From positions 93,093 to 157,092 of the forward strand of contig PBNZ01000043.1 in NCBI GenBank assembly GCA_002723275.1: DNA of 64,000 nucleotides. Reading direction: 5' to 3'. Position numbers and translations under genes: made by a program. Of the stretch, positions 19,253-28,546 are shown one piece after another. The DNA comes from Planctomycetaceae bacterium (GTDB lineage Bacteria; Planctomycetota; Planctomycetia; Pirellulales; Pirellulaceae). The notes beneath the pieces were generated by a model. That model was not told the DNA's origin. It made no database searches and was given only the letters and a program-made list of their open reading frames with translations. Positions within the stretch are counted from its first letter, which is position 1. Every line of letters starts with the position of its first letter.

Positions 19253-21211
19253 TTACTCGTCATCTCCACGCAGATTCGCCAGGACGGTATAGTCCTCGAG
19301 CGTTGTGGTGTCACCGACGGTCTCTCGACCTGCCGCGATGTCTCGCAACAGTCTTCGCATGATCTTGCCACTCCGCGTCTTGGGCAAGGCACCGGTAAAC
19401 CGAATGTCGTCAGGCTGAGCCAATGCGCCAATTTCCTTCCGCACGTGCTGCTTGAGTTCCTTTCGCAATTCGTCAGAGGGCTCCGCATCACGAAGTGAAA
19501 CGAAGACAGCGACGGCTTCGCCCTTGAGATCGTCGGGACGTCCCACAGCAGCGGCTTCAGCAACTGCCGGATGACTCACCAACGCACTCTCGATTTCAAT
19601 GGTACTGAGACGATGTCCGGAAACATTCAGGACATCATCGATGCGCCCCATAATCCAGTAATAGCCATCTTTGTCGAAGCGAGCGTTGTCGCCTGCCAAA
19701 TATCGATTGGGAACCTTGCTCCAATACTGTTCGTGGTATCTCTCGTCATCGCCCCAGATACCCCGCAACATTCCGGGCCAGGGATGTGTCATCACCAGCC
19801 ATCCGCCTTCGTTCGTCTGCACGGAATTGCCTTGTTCATCCACGATATCTGGGATGACACCGGGCAGCGGCTTGGTACAGCTTCCAGGTTTGGTGGCGAT
19901 GGCACCTGGCAAGGGCGACATCATGATGCCACCGGTTTCCGTCTGCCACCATGTGTCGACAATTGGACAGCGAGATCCACCGATTTTTTCGTGGTACCAC
20001 ATCCAGGCTTCCGGATTGATTCCTTCACCCACGGTACCCAATAGACGAAGACTCGAGAGATCATGCTTTTCAACATGCTCATCGCCCCACTTGATAAACG
20101 CACGAATGGCGGTTGGGGCGGTATACAGAATCGTGACCTTGTACTTCTCAACGAGCTCCCAGAAGCGATCTTCCGCAGGAAAGTTCGGAGCCCCTTCATA
20201 GATCAAGGCCGTGGCGCCCGCTGCCAACGGTCCGTACACAATGTAACTGTGTCCGGTAATCCATCCACAATCAGCAGTACACCAATAGATATCATCTTCG
20301 CGATGGTCGAAGACCCATTCAAACGTCTTCTGAGCGTAAAGGTTATAGCCGGCCGTCGTGTGTTTAATGCCTTTCGGTTTTCCGGTTGAACCACTCGTAT
20401 AAAGAATGAAGAGTGGGTTCTCACTGTCTACCGGCTCGGCAGGGCAATCGGGGGAGGCATTGTCAACTAGATCATGCCACCAGTGATCACGTCCCTCCTG
20501 CATCGATACTTCATTGCCGACTCGTTTCAGCACAATGCAATTCTCGACCGTTCCTGACTTGGCCAAGGCGGCATCCACCGTTTCCTTGAGCGGCAACGTT
20601 TTACCTCTTCGCCAACCGCCGTCCGCGGTAATCTGTAATTTTGCGCTCGCATCGAGGTTACGATCTGCAATGGCCTCAGAAGAGAAGCCGGCAAAGATCA
20701 CGGAGTGCACTGCGCCGATCCTGGCACAGGCCAGCATAGCCACAACCAGCTCGGGCACCATCGGCATGTAAATGGAAACCACATCACCCTGCCCCACGCC
20801 CAAACCCTTCATGGCGTTGGCAAATTTGCAGACGTCCTCGTGAAGCTCTCGATAGGTTAGCGTTCGCTGATCACCTGGTTCACCTTCCCATAACAACGCG
20901 ACACGATCACCATTCCCCGCCTCGATATGTTTATCAAGACAGTTATAAGAGGCGTTCGTCTGCCCACCGACAAACCACTTCGCAAAGGGTTCATTCCATT
21001 CGAGAACGGTATCGTAAGGCTTGAACCAATGCAGATCCTGGCGGGCCAACTTGTCCCAGAAAGCGAGCGGATCCGCTTTTGCTTCATCCCAAAGCTGCTG
21101 GTATTCTTCCAGCGACTTGATCTTCGCTTTGGCAGCGAACTCGGCGCTCGGCGGAAACAGGCGATCCTCCTGCATGACGGAGTCGATTTGGCCGGAATTG
21201 GACTGATTCAT
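19253..21211 (-). CDS. acs: Acetyl-CoA synthetase
   Basis: 652 residues, the usual length for AMP-forming acetyl-CoA synthetase. The adenylate-forming core [12 protein letters not shown], the ATP site WWQTETGG, the hinge and [10 protein letters not shown], and the C-terminal [11 protein letters not shown] with its regulatory lysine are all present. It makes acetyl-CoA from acetate, ATP and CoA in the cytoplasm; the C-terminal Lys is the site acetylated by Pat-type enzymes in other bacteria. ATG 21211 is chosen because a GAGG site lies six bases upstream; the longer form would use a TTG at 21229. It is followed by the Ap4A phosphorylase-like gene after 41 bases. Confidence 0.97.
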   Translation of the reverse strand: MNQSNSGQIDSVMQEDRLFPPSAEFAAKAKIKSLEEYQQLWDEAKADPLAFWDKLARQDLHWFKPYDTVLEWNEPFAKWFVGGQTNASYNCLDKHIEAGNGDRVALLWEGEPGDQRTLTYRELHEDVCKFANAMKGLGVGQGDVVSIYMPMVPELVVAMLACARIGAVHSVIFAGFSSEAIADRNLDASAKLQITADGGWRRGKTLPLKETVDAALAKSGTVENCIVLKRVGNEVSMQEGRDHWWHDLVDNASPDCPAEPVDSENPLFILYTSGSTGKPKGIKHTTAGYNLYAQKTFEWVFDHREDDIYWCTADCGWITGHSYIVYGPLAAGATALIYEGAPNFPAEDRFWELVEKYKVTILYTAPTAIRAFIKWGDEHVEKHDLSSLRLLGTVGEGINPEAWMWYHEKIGGSRCPIVDTWWQTETGGIMMSPLPGAIATKPGSCTKPLPGVIPDIVDEQGNSVQTNEGGWLVMTHPWPGMLRGIWGDDERYHEQYWSKVPNRYLAGDNARFDKDGYYWIMGRIDDVLNVSGHRLSTIEIESALVSHPAVAEAAAVGRPDDLKGEAVAVFVSLRDAEPSDELRKELKQHVRKEIGALAQPDDIRFTGALPKTRSGKIMRRLLRDIAAGRETVGDTTTLEDYTVLANLRGDDE

Positions 21212-21341
21212 CAAAGACCTCGATTGCAAGACGGGTAAGACGGGCAGGAAAGCGGCAATTTTAAAAGGCGGATCGATGAGTTGTCAACGAAGCGAAACCT
21301 CAAAGCGAGAGCCTAGCACCGCCGGTCGTCCCTAGTTCCGC

Positions 21342-21986
21342 TCATTCCGACAAGAGCTGCCTGACGGCCAGATCGATCTCCTCGTGGGTAAACGGCTGAC
21401 CGTCTCCAAAGGTAAAACGCAGCATCCCACGGCGATCGAAGAGCTTCAGCGTGGGAATCGTCCCCGAAAGGAGCTGAAAAGCGTCCATCGACTCGGCGTC
21501 CGCGACTCCATAACTCGAGATGAACGCAGGCCTCGGAGCCAACTGCTCGGTAAGAAAACGTTCAATCTCGGGTAATGCCTCAGCGTCATCGAGAGCCACC
21601 GATGTGATCACGAGATCGGTTCCCGCATATTTCTGACCCAATTTCACAACTTCTGGAAAACCTTCACGACAGACTCCACACCAAGTCGCCCAAAAGTCGA
21701 CGAGCACGACCTGCCCCTGCCGTTCGGCAATGAATTCCTGCAGTCCTTCCGCATCGACGGATTGGACCGCCTGCTTGGAGCCGTTAAGTTCCGAACTTGC
21801 TCGCGTGCCGGTACCAATCAAGGGCTCAGGATCGGCGCCCGAATCGTCCCCGCTCAGGATTTCGCGTTCCAACGATTGGGGTTGCTCTGCGACGTTATCG
21901 TTTCTGGACGCCTCGCAACCTGCTGCTACGAGGAGGGCAACGAGAAGCAGGACATCGCCGAGGAAACGCGGAAGGACTGTCATCAC
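21342..21986 (-). CDS. TlpA-like thioredoxin-fold lipoprotein
   Basis: 214 residues. A lipobox LLVAAGC places Cys24 as the lipid-modified residue, so it is anchored outside the cytoplasmic membrane. After a ~45-residue linker, the thioredoxin domain carries VDFWATWCGVC with redox cysteines 103 and 106, followed by the TlpA-like FPEVVKLGQKY and a cis-Pro region SGTIPTLKLFD. TlpA/ResA-type proteins reduce disulfides or apocytochrome cysteines in the periplasm; this fits a genome with many c-type cytochromes. It lies 76 bases downstream of another redoxin gene on the same strand. Confidence 0.88.
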   Translation of the reverse strand: MMTVLPRFLGDVLLLVALLVAAGCEASRNDNVAEQPQSLEREILSGDDSGADPEPLIGTGTRASSELNGSKQAVQSVDAEGLQEFIAERQGQVVLVDFWATWCGVCREGFPEVVKLGQKYAGTDLVITSVALDDAEALPEIERFLTEQLAPRPAFISSYGVADAESMDAFQLLSGTIPTLKLFDRRGMLRFTFGDGQPFTHEEIDLAVRQLLSE

Positions 21987-22062
21987 AACTCACCTCAAAC
22001 ATGGATAAGGTGATCGCCGCCATTCCGACTGGGACGGATCGACGGCTTCACCCACGCGAGGG

Positions 22063-22662
22063 CTATTTGCTGTTCCAACGAATAGCACACCCAACCTGTT
22101 TTGATTCAGCGACCTCAGGTGACTTCCCATCCAATACGGCGATGACAGCATCCTCAAGGTACTTCTTGGAAACGGCGGCAGGCTTTTGCCAATTGTCGTC
22201 GAAGGCACCCATATAAGCGATCGCTCGTTTGCCATCGAGTAGAAACACGTGAGGCGTGCAGACGGCACCGTAACTCTTTGCCGTCTCTTGACTCTCGTCA
22301 TACAGGTAGGGGAACTGAAAATCTTCAGCCTTGGCTCGCAGCTTCATACCGAAGATGCTCTCGCCCTTATTTACATTGATGGCGATAACTTGCAAGCCTT
22401 GGTCGCCGTAATCCTTCGCCAGTTGTTTGATCCGATCCTGATAGGCGATCGCAACCGGACAGTCGTTACAGGTAAAAATGACCGCCACCGCCTTTGCGTC
22501 GGTCAAGTCCGCAAGTGCATGTTCCTTGCCATCGGTTCCTGGCAACTGTTTCCAACCCTGCGGCTTGTCGCCGATGTCGACGACACGGTTGTATTTCCCT
22601 GCCTCGATTCCTTGGAAGACGGTGAGTGACAGGACAAAAGCCAGCAATAAGCGTCGCAACAT
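22063..22662 (-). CDS. Exported redoxin (AhpC/TSA-type thioredoxin family)
   Basis: 199 residues from the ATG at 22662, which has a GAGG site eight bases upstream; the frame is open further upstream but lacks sense there. A Sec signal (LLLAFVLSLTVFQGIEA) precedes a thioredoxin-fold domain with FTCNDCPVAIAYQDR, where canonical members have FTCNHCP. The C-terminal GCAIRWN matches the GCSIKWK motif of the family. Members are thiol peroxidase-like or thiol oxidoreductases of uncertain substrate, common in planctomycetes and Bacteroidetes. The two-Cys spacing (C-N-D-C) is kept. It is followed by the TlpA-like gene. Confidence 0.85.
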   Translation of the reverse strand: MLRRLLLAFVLSLTVFQGIEAGKYNRVVDIGDKPQGWKQLPGTDGKEHALADLTDAKAVAVIFTCNDCPVAIAYQDRIKQLAKDYGDQGLQVIAINVNKGESIFGMKLRAKAEDFQFPYLYDESQETAKSYGAVCTPHVFLLDGKRAIAYMGAFDDNWQKPAAVSKKYLEDAVIAVLDGKSPEVAESKQVGCAIRWNSK

Positions 22663-22896
22663 CGACCGTTCCTCAACCTGTGAATCATTTGTAATTTGCC
22701 GGCGGAGCGGCCCCCCTTCGGACACCCCGCCGGCGTTCCGATTGTAGACCTCACCCAAGAGCCGTCAAGCAATTGCTTGGCAACCGAAAAAAATCAGCGG
22801 CTGGAAGACTTGCCATGACCGTGGGAATCGCGGCCGGTCCTGGCAAACAAACCGAATTCGTTCGAGTGACTTCTGCGGAGCCTGCCTGCGACTACG

Positions 22897-23408
22897 ATGA
22901 CAGCAGTCACTTTTGTCGGATGGAATGGGTCTATGCTGGCAGGTATCATCCTAACCCTTGCTTACAGCGCTACCGGAGAACCGGCAGCGGCGGAGCAGTT
23001 TCGCGTTACCAGCTACAACGTTTCGCTTTATCGGCAGCAATCCGGCCAACTTGTCGAAGATTTGCAGGCAGGTAGTTCTCAAGCCAGGGACATCGCTCGA
23101 GTCATTCAGCGAGTTCGCCCGGGACATTTTTTTTACTGAATGAGTTCGATTTTGACGAGCAGGGGGAGGCAGCTTGGCTGCAGCCAAGAAGCAAGGCTAG
23201 GCGAACTAGACTCAGCGTGGCACCGCAAAGCATGCCACCGCTGATTTCTCGGATCAGGCTACGTGTCGATTACGTTCTCCCTTAGAACGAACTGGAGATC
23301 AAATCAACGGGAGTCTATTGGCCGCAAGAGCAAGGTGCCGATGCCATCCAGGCCAGCGATCATCGACTGGTCTGGATCGATCTAGAGATACCCGGCCCCC
23401 AACAATAA
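22897..23408 (+). pseudogene. Decayed endonuclease/exonuclease/phosphatase-family gene
   Basis: The first frame (22897-23139) has a signal peptide and the family N-terminus FRVTSYNVSLYRQ...ARDIARVIQRVRP, then stops at 23137. One base shift away, around the GGG and T8 runs at 23121-23134, the sequence continues as LLNEFDFDEQGEAAWL, the expected metal-binding N-E block. The middle of the domain is missing, and the same frame resumes at RLRVDYVLP, hits an in-frame TAG at 23283, then gives STGVYWPQ...ASDHRLVWIDLE and a TAA at 23406-23408. The family is normally ~350-400 residues; only about 170 codons remain. The gene is therefore broken by a frameshift, a stop and an internal deletion. Confidence 0.8.
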
Positions 23409-23443
23409 CCCCCCGGGAAATATTCCCAGATGACCGGTGAGTT

Positions 23444-23467
23444 CATGCGGGGCCCAAGCCCCGCATG
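23444..23467. other. Perfect 10-base-pair hairpin between convergent ends
   Basis: Positions 23444-23453 and 23458-23467 are perfectly complementary with a four-base loop (CCAA). No T-run follows on either strand. It sits between the pseudogene's end and the stop of the minus-strand regulator gene, where a rho-independent terminator could be expected; it may act as an RNA-stabilising or weak bidirectional terminator structure. Confidence 0.5.
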
Positions 23468-23473
23468 GACATT

Positions 23474-24523
23474 CTACTGGACCTCGTACGCGTCTCGGTC
23501 CGCAAGGAATTCCGGTACTCGAATCCGATATCGTGCAATTTTGGAGGCGAGTTCTGAGAGTGGAACCTGCAACATCCGAGCGGCAGCCTGTTGATTGTGT
23601 CGAGCCTCAATCAGAGTGACTCGAATGTGCTCGGCTTCCACCTCAGCCAGTGTTTGCCACTGGCCAGCCACAACTTCAACATGCGGAACCGTCTCATGAT
23701 TGTTCACGCGATCACCACGGGAAGCCACATCCTCGGGCTCAACACAATCAAGCTCATCGAGAATCGGAGCAAAGGCGTCGGGGCCAAGGCGATCATAGTC
23801 GGAACACAACACCGCCTGCTCAACGACGTCACACAATTGAGCAACGTTGCCAGGCCAACGATACACTTGCAACAAAGCCATCGCTGCAGGTGTCAATCGT
23901 TTCAACGGCAAGCCATTCTCGAGAGTGAAGCGAGCGATGAAAAACCGGACCAACGGTTCAATGTCTTCAATGCGTTCTCGGAGCGGATCTACTTCGACTG
24001 TCAGCACATTCAGATGACGCAGAAGTTCGGGATCAAACCGTCCCGCTTGCACTTCGCGATCGAGATCACGCGAGGTCGAAGCCAGCAAACGGACGTTCGT
24101 TTGAGTTTCCGTCTCGCTCCCAAAGGGAATAACTTTTTTCTCGCGCAAGGCTTGCAGGAGTTGTGCTTGAGAGTTGAAGTCGAGATCAGTCACCTCGTCC
24201 AAGAACAACGTGCCGCGTTCGGCCGCACCAAAGCAACCCAACGTCGAACTCTTGACCAATCCGGGTGCACCCGCCACTTGACCGAACAATTGCGATGCGC
24301 GCAATGATGCCGGCACAAAACTACATCGAAAGGGAACAAACGAATGGTCGGCTCGAGAACTATGAGCATGAACGGCACGAGCCACTAATTCGCGGCCAGA
24401 ACCGGAGGGCCCCATAATGAGTACGGGGTACTGATAGGTAGCAACCTGCATAACCCGTCGGCGTATGCGACGCGTCCACGCAGAATCGCCAATGATTTTT
24501 TCAAAAGCGAAGGAGTCGTACAT
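23474..24523 (-). CDS. Degenerate sigma-54-activator-like AAA+ regulator with Fis-type HTH
   Basis: 349 residues with no receiver or sensor domain before the AAA+ core. Walker A is GPSGSGRE: the lysine of the normal GESGTGKE is arginine. The sigma-54-contact loop GAFTGA reads GAPGLV. Walker B is GTLFLDEV, intact. The sensor II region is RWPGNVAQL instead of GNVREL. A C-terminal Fis-like helix-turn-helix (IEARHNQQAAARMLQVPLS) is kept. Known members hydrolyse ATP to open sigma-54 promoters; this one lacks several residues needed for that, so it may be a repressor or sigma-54-independent DNA-binding regulator. The targets are unknown. Confidence 0.8.
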   Translation of the reverse strand: MYDSFAFEKIIGDSAWTRRIRRRVMQVATYQYPVLIMGPSGSGRELVARAVHAHSSRADHSFVPFRCSFVPASLRASQLFGQVAGAPGLVKSSTLGCFGAAERGTLFLDEVTDLDFNSQAQLLQALREKKVIPFGSETETQTNVRLLASTSRDLDREVQAGRFDPELLRHLNVLTVEVDPLRERIEDIEPLVRFFIARFTLENGLPLKRLTPAAMALLQVYRWPGNVAQLCDVVEQAVLCSDYDRLGPDAFAPILDELDCVEPEDVASRGDRVNNHETVPHVEVVAGQWQTLAEVEAEHIRVTLIEARHNQQAAARMLQVPLSELASKIARYRIRVPEFLADRDAYEVQ

Positions 24524-24541
24524 GTCAGATGAAGGTCACTA

Positions 24542-24634
24542 GCGTTTTCCCAATTTTATTTAGATAACCGAAATAGATTTGCTGATCAGTATTACCCAAA
24601 CAAATGAAATTGCAAACGTTTTCCTAATCTTTTA
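24542..24634. repeat. Pair of short near-identical direct repeats upstream of the regulator
   Basis: A GTTTTCC-based 17-18 base sequence occurs at 24542-24558 and again, with a few changes, at 24617-24634, both in the gap before the start of the minus-strand regulator (24523). Two copies at such spacing can be operator sites, possibly for the regulator itself. Only the repetition is seen; binding is inferred. Confidence 0.3.
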
Positions 24635-24687
24635 ACACTCTCGCTAAATTCAACCTCAACATCACCCCCCAAGTCGAGACAAGATCA

Positions 24688-26127
24688 TCACCGAAGGTGC
24701 CACCCCTTTTTTGAACGAGCACAAAAAGTTGACGTTAAAGAAAGTGAACAAGAAGTGATCGACCGGCGCCACATGGCCAATGACAATGTGGCGAAAAGCA
24801 GAAGTATCACGCTGCTCGGTTCCGGAACGGCAGACGCAGCCGGCGTTTCATAGACACGCGGTCCGGCCTCGTAGCTGCCCGATTGCAAAGCAACAACAAA
24901 GTCGGTCGTGGTGAATTCAAGATCACCATTCCAGTCACCTGTTGCCCAGGTCGAGTTTACTTCGAGATCATCCTCGTACTCGGCGGCCTGGAACACATCA
25001 ATCAGGTCAGATGAATTGAACTCAACATCGAAGTTTGCGTCGCCGAAAAATGTCCCTTTGACATCTTCGACCCAAATGAGACGGTCGGCAGCGTCGATTT
25101 CACCATTGCGGTCAAGGTCATAGCTCGGATCATAATGATCACTGAACGTCGCGAGCGTCAACAAATCAATATCGGCGACCGTTAAGTCACCGTCGGAATC
25201 GAAGTCGCCGTACAAGACGCGACCTTCGATTTGGTCGCGATAGGTCGCCAGATCGGCGAAGTAGGTGAGATTGCCAAAAATAGCCGTCGTGACGACATTC
25301 GGCTGATTTCGAAAGCCATCAACTCCAACCGCCATCCCCGCCAACTGCCAATTGTTGCCGTTCTTATAAAACAGAGGCCCGCCCGAATCATTCAATACGG
25401 CTTGAGATTCAAATTCCGTAATGAAATCGTCATCAACCTTGACCAGTTCGTTCGAGTTTCCGTCGTCGTGATCAAATTCGGTGATCAACACAATGACATC
25501 ACCGTTCGTATCGATGACGGTCGTGATGTTGTCGTCAAATTCATTACGAAAATGCTCGTCATCTTCAATCAGATTGGTTCCCCAGCGGAGACTATTACCA
25601 CTCACGGTCGAAAAGCCGGAGTAGTCACCTGGCGGGGTCGATTCGCTCCAGCGCCAAGTGCGGGTAACATCCCAGTAAGTTGGCTCTTCGTCACGATTTC
25701 GCCCGTGACCGATAAAAATCACCTCGGAACCGATTGGAGGAGATTTTCGGGAAATCTGTAGTCCGGGCAGCTCCGGATCTTCCGTCAATTGAAAGAGGAT
25801 AATGTCGGTTTCTTCCGACAATCTCCGGCCGGGCACGGTCGGGTTGGCAAGCCGGATGATCGATTCTGGATCATGAGCAAAGACGCGTTCGTCGGGGAAT
25901 GCTACCTCCCCTGCCCCTACATGGGCGGCCGTCATCATCCAGCGATCTCCCAGGTAGATGCCGGTAGATCGTCGTACGATGCCAACGTTCGACCAGCCAG
26001 GATCATCGTCGGGCGGTACGAGGTTGGCGGTTGTGTCGCGGACGACAGCTCCATTCGCGACCGTCACGAACAGGCAGACCGCTCCTGCGAGCAACAAAGC
26101 GAAGGTTTTGGAGACGGAAAACTGCAT
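24688..26127 (-). CDS. PEP-CTERM trypsin-like serine protease with dockerin-like repeats
   Basis: 479 residues with a signal peptide (LLLAGAVCLFVTVANGA). The S1-type triad is His in MTAAHVGAG (about 67), Asp in ETDIILFQL (about 108) and Ser in NDSGGPLF (about 245; usual GDSGGP is NDSGGP here). EF-hand-like dockerin segments DFDSDGDLTVADIDLL, DLDRNGEIDAAD and DWNGDLEFTTTDF bind calcium. A PEP-CTERM signal (VPEPSSVILLLFATL... followed by RR) targets the protein to the surface via exosortase, but about 24 extra residues with several cysteines follow the usual basic end. It is exported and probably cell-surface bound. Confidence 0.82.
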   Translation of the reverse strand: MQFSVSKTFALLLAGAVCLFVTVANGAVVRDTTANLVPPDDDPGWSNVGIVRRSTGIYLGDRWMMTAAHVGAGEVAFPDERVFAHDPESIIRLANPTVPGRRLSEETDIILFQLTEDPELPGLQISRKSPPIGSEVIFIGHGRNRDEEPTYWDVTRTWRWSESTPPGDYSGFSTVSGNSLRWGTNLIEDDEHFRNEFDDNITTVIDTNGDVIVLITEFDHDDGNSNELVKVDDDFITEFESQAVLNDSGGPLFYKNGNNWQLAGMAVGVDGFRNQPNVVTTAIFGNLTYFADLATYRDQIEGRVLYGDFDSDGDLTVADIDLLTLATFSDHYDPSYDLDRNGEIDAADRLIWVEDVKGTFFGDANFDVEFNSSDLIDVFQAAEYEDDLEVNSTWATGDWNGDLEFTTTDFVVALQSGSYEAGPRVYETPAASAVPEPSSVILLLFATLSLAMWRRSITSCSLSLTSTFCARSKKGWHLR

Positions 26128-26602
26128 CCGACAGGCAATCTAGGAAAAGAAGAGAACGAGATCCATTCCGGCAGTGGGACGAGACTGACTCAATCAATCC
26201 TATCCGGAGGGAGAAATCACGACAAGGATTTTCGGGTTTCCCGGCCACTTAACGTCAAAATCGGCGGAGTTGAGAAGAAAGTCAAACGGTACCGGAATGT
26301 TGACACCTAGGTTTGAGAAAATGAGCACGATGGAGTGTTTGTAGTTACAAAGACGACTGAAGCGGCAAGTCCTGAAAACGTCGCGATTTAGGCGTTTCAA
26401 CCGATTGACCGCGTTTCCTCGAAGTGTTACTATCGTCGGTTTCCAGCGTATGGAAGCACGTTCACTGGGCATCTAGTCGAGCGGTTGTAGACTTCTTCCT
26501 ACACCGGTGTGACATCCCGTGAAAGTGAAAAACGACCTCAAATGCATTGAGGTTGTAATATCGAATGTCGAGCACGTGATGGCGTAAACGAGGAGATCGT
26601 TT
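26128..26602. other. 475-base gap upstream of rpsB
   Basis: No supported protein or RNA gene is visible. It divides the minus-strand protease gene from rpsB and contains the promoter listed separately, leaving a roughly 160-base 5' leader for rpsB. The leader may hold an S2 autoregulatory structure, but no known motif could be recognised by eye. Confidence 0.5.
26405..26433 (+). promoter_or_regulatory. Sigma-70-type promoter for rpsB operon
   Basis: A -35 TTGACC at 26405-26410 and a -10 TACTAT at 26428-26433 are separated by exactly 17 bases. Transcription would start near 26440, about 160 bases before the GTG of rpsB. Both hexamers match the housekeeping consensus at five or four of six positions. 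Confidence 0.7.
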
Positions 26603-27385
26603 GTGGCGGAATCGTTGGCGAAGCGGTTAATTGAAGCGGGAGTCCACTTCGGACATCGAGCTAGTCGTTGGAATCCGAAGATGTCTCCGTACATCTACGC
26701 CCGCAAGAATCTGATTCACATTATCGACATTCGCGAGACCATTCGAGGCTTGCTGCGTGCTGAAAAATACGTTCAGCAGATCGCGGCCCATGGTGGACAG
26801 ATTCTGTTCACGGGAACCAAGCGTCAGGCGAGTGACACGATGGAGCGTGAAGCGTTGCGTTGCCATATGCCGTTTATCAGCGAACGTTGGCTCGGTGGAA
26901 CGCTCACCAACTTCCGCACCATTCGAAGTCGACTTGGTCGCCTGGAAGAACTCGAAGCGATCCGCGGCGGTGACGAACTTGCAACCTACTCGAAGAAGAT
27001 GCAGTCTTCGCTAAACCGCGAATACCGCAAGATGTACCGCAACCTCAACGGCATGCGAACGATGTCGCGTCTGCCGGAGTGCGTGTTTGTGGTCGACCCC
27101 CGAAAAGAAAAAAATGCGATCCGTGAGGCTCAAAAGCTTGGCATCACGACGATTGCGTTGATTGATACTGATTGTGATCCTGACTCGGTTGACCTGCCGA
27201 TCCCCGGTAATGACGACGGTATACGCTCGATCGAATTAATCGTTTCGTTGTTGGCCGACGCTGTAAATCGAGGTCGAGCGGAAGCTCCCACGGCAAAAGG
27301 CGAAAAGGTAGGCAAATCGAAGGCTTCGGAGTCTGCTGACGAAAAGGATCCGGCTGGTGCAGGTGTCGAAGCTGCTGCTGAGTAG
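26603..27385 (+). CDS. rpsB: 30S ribosomal protein S2
   Basis: 260 residues starting at a GTG preceded by a GAGGAG site. The S2 hallmarks are clear: [19 protein letters not shown] at the N-terminus, [17 protein letters not shown], and [21 protein letters not shown]-terminal tail of about 40 charged and Ala-rich residues extends past the core fold, as often in planctomycetes. S2 binds 16S rRNA and S1 at the small-subunit neck. It begins the conserved block rpsB-tsf-pyrH-frr; a 243-base gap before tsf is larger than usual and shows no gene. Confidence 0.98.
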   Translation: MAESLAKRLIEAGVHFGHRASRWNPKMSPYIYARKNLIHIIDIRETIRGLLRAEKYVQQIAAHGGQILFTGTKRQASDTMEREALRCHMPFISERWLGGTLTNFRTIRSRLGRLEELEAIRGGDELATYSKKMQSSLNREYRKMYRNLNGMRTMSRLPECVFVVDPRKEKNAIREAQKLGITTIALIDTDCDPDSVDLPIPGNDDGIRSIELIVSLLADAVNRGRAEAPTAKGEKVGKSKASESADEKDPAGAGVEAAAE

Positions 27386-27628
27386 CTGACACTTGCTCGA
27401 AACTTGGGCTGGCCCACTTCCCGCGAATTGAAGATGATCTTATTGGAAGTTGACTGGCCGGCCGCTACGCTTACTCAGGCAACCTCCCGTTCGCCAAACG
27501 AGCCGGGACGGTTTGCCCCGACTGGTCTACTCTGGGGCCAGAATAATTTCCGTAATTGTGTCGTCCCTGAAGACGGCACCGATGAATTTCGCAACTGAAC
27601 GACTGATTAATTTGGGGAGAAACAAGAC

Positions 27629-28462
27629 ATGCCCGGAATCACTGCGGCCGCAGTCAAGGCGCTTCGCGAGCGAACAGGGCTGCCAATGATGGACTGCAAA
27701 AAGGCCTTAGCCGAATGCGACGGTGACGAAGAAAACGCCGTTGATTGGCTGCGTAAACAAGGTCTGAAGACGATGGAAAAACGAAGCGGTCGAGATACAT
27801 CCTTCGGTCGCATGGGCCTCTATAAGGGTCTCGACAAGAATGTTGGAGCGATGGTCGAGCTGAAGTGCGAAAGCGCTCCGGTCACCCAGAACGACGAGTT
27901 CATCCAACTGGCCGACGACCTGGCTCAACAACTCGCCGAAGGCCCTGGTGCCGAAACCGCCGAGGAATTGCTGGACCAACCGTCACCGAGCAAAGATGGC
28001 ATGACGCTGCGAGAACAGAAAGACGATCTCTTCAATCGAATCCGAGAAGTCTTTAATGTTGGACGTCTGATCAAGTTCGACGGTTCCTGTGGTGGCTACT
28101 GCCACAATGCGGGTACCGTTTCCGGAGTTCTCCTCGAGGTCGACGGTGGCAGTGACGATATTGCCAAAGACGTTTGCATGCACATCGCCGCCATGCGACC
28201 GCAAGCCTTGAACGTCGAAGAACTCGATCCGACAGTCGTTGCTCGTGAACGCGACGTCTTGACCGAGGCTGCTCGCCAAGAGGGCAAACCGGAAAACATT
28301 ATCGAAAAGATGGTCGAAGGACGAATGCGGAACTTCTATGCCGAGTCGGTATTGGCAGAGCAACCGTTCGTCAAAGACGACAAGCAAACCGTCGGCAAGT
28401 TTGCTGAATCCAATGGCATGAAACTTGTTCGTTTCACGCATTGGGAATTAGGTAAAGAATAG
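27629..28462 (+). CDS. tsf: Elongation factor Ts
   Basis: 277 residues with a GGGGAG ribosome site. The N-terminal UBA-like helix set KALRERTGLPMMDCKKALAE and GDEENAVDWLRKQG is the EF-Ts signature; CESAPVTQNDEFIQLADDLA is the core motif, and the dimerisation part ends in VRFTHWELGKE. EF-Ts recycles EF-Tu by exchanging GDP for GTP. It lies between rpsB and pyrH, as in most bacteria. Confidence 0.97.
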   Translation: MPGITAAAVKALRERTGLPMMDCKKALAECDGDEENAVDWLRKQGLKTMEKRSGRDTSFGRMGLYKGLDKNVGAMVELKCESAPVTQNDEFIQLADDLAQQLAEGPGAETAEELLDQPSPSKDGMTLREQKDDLFNRIREVFNVGRLIKFDGSCGGYCHNAGTVSGVLLEVDGGSDDIAKDVCMHIAAMRPQALNVEELDPTVVARERDVLTEAARQEGKPENIIEKMVEGRMRNFYAESVLAEQPFVKDDKQTVGKFAESNGMKLVRFTHWELGKE

Positions 28463-28546
28463 CTGAATTTGACAGTCGTTGGTTCGGCTCATACGTCGAA
28501 CCAACGTCCTGTCTGGAATCTGCACTCGCACAAGAGGAACTACGCG

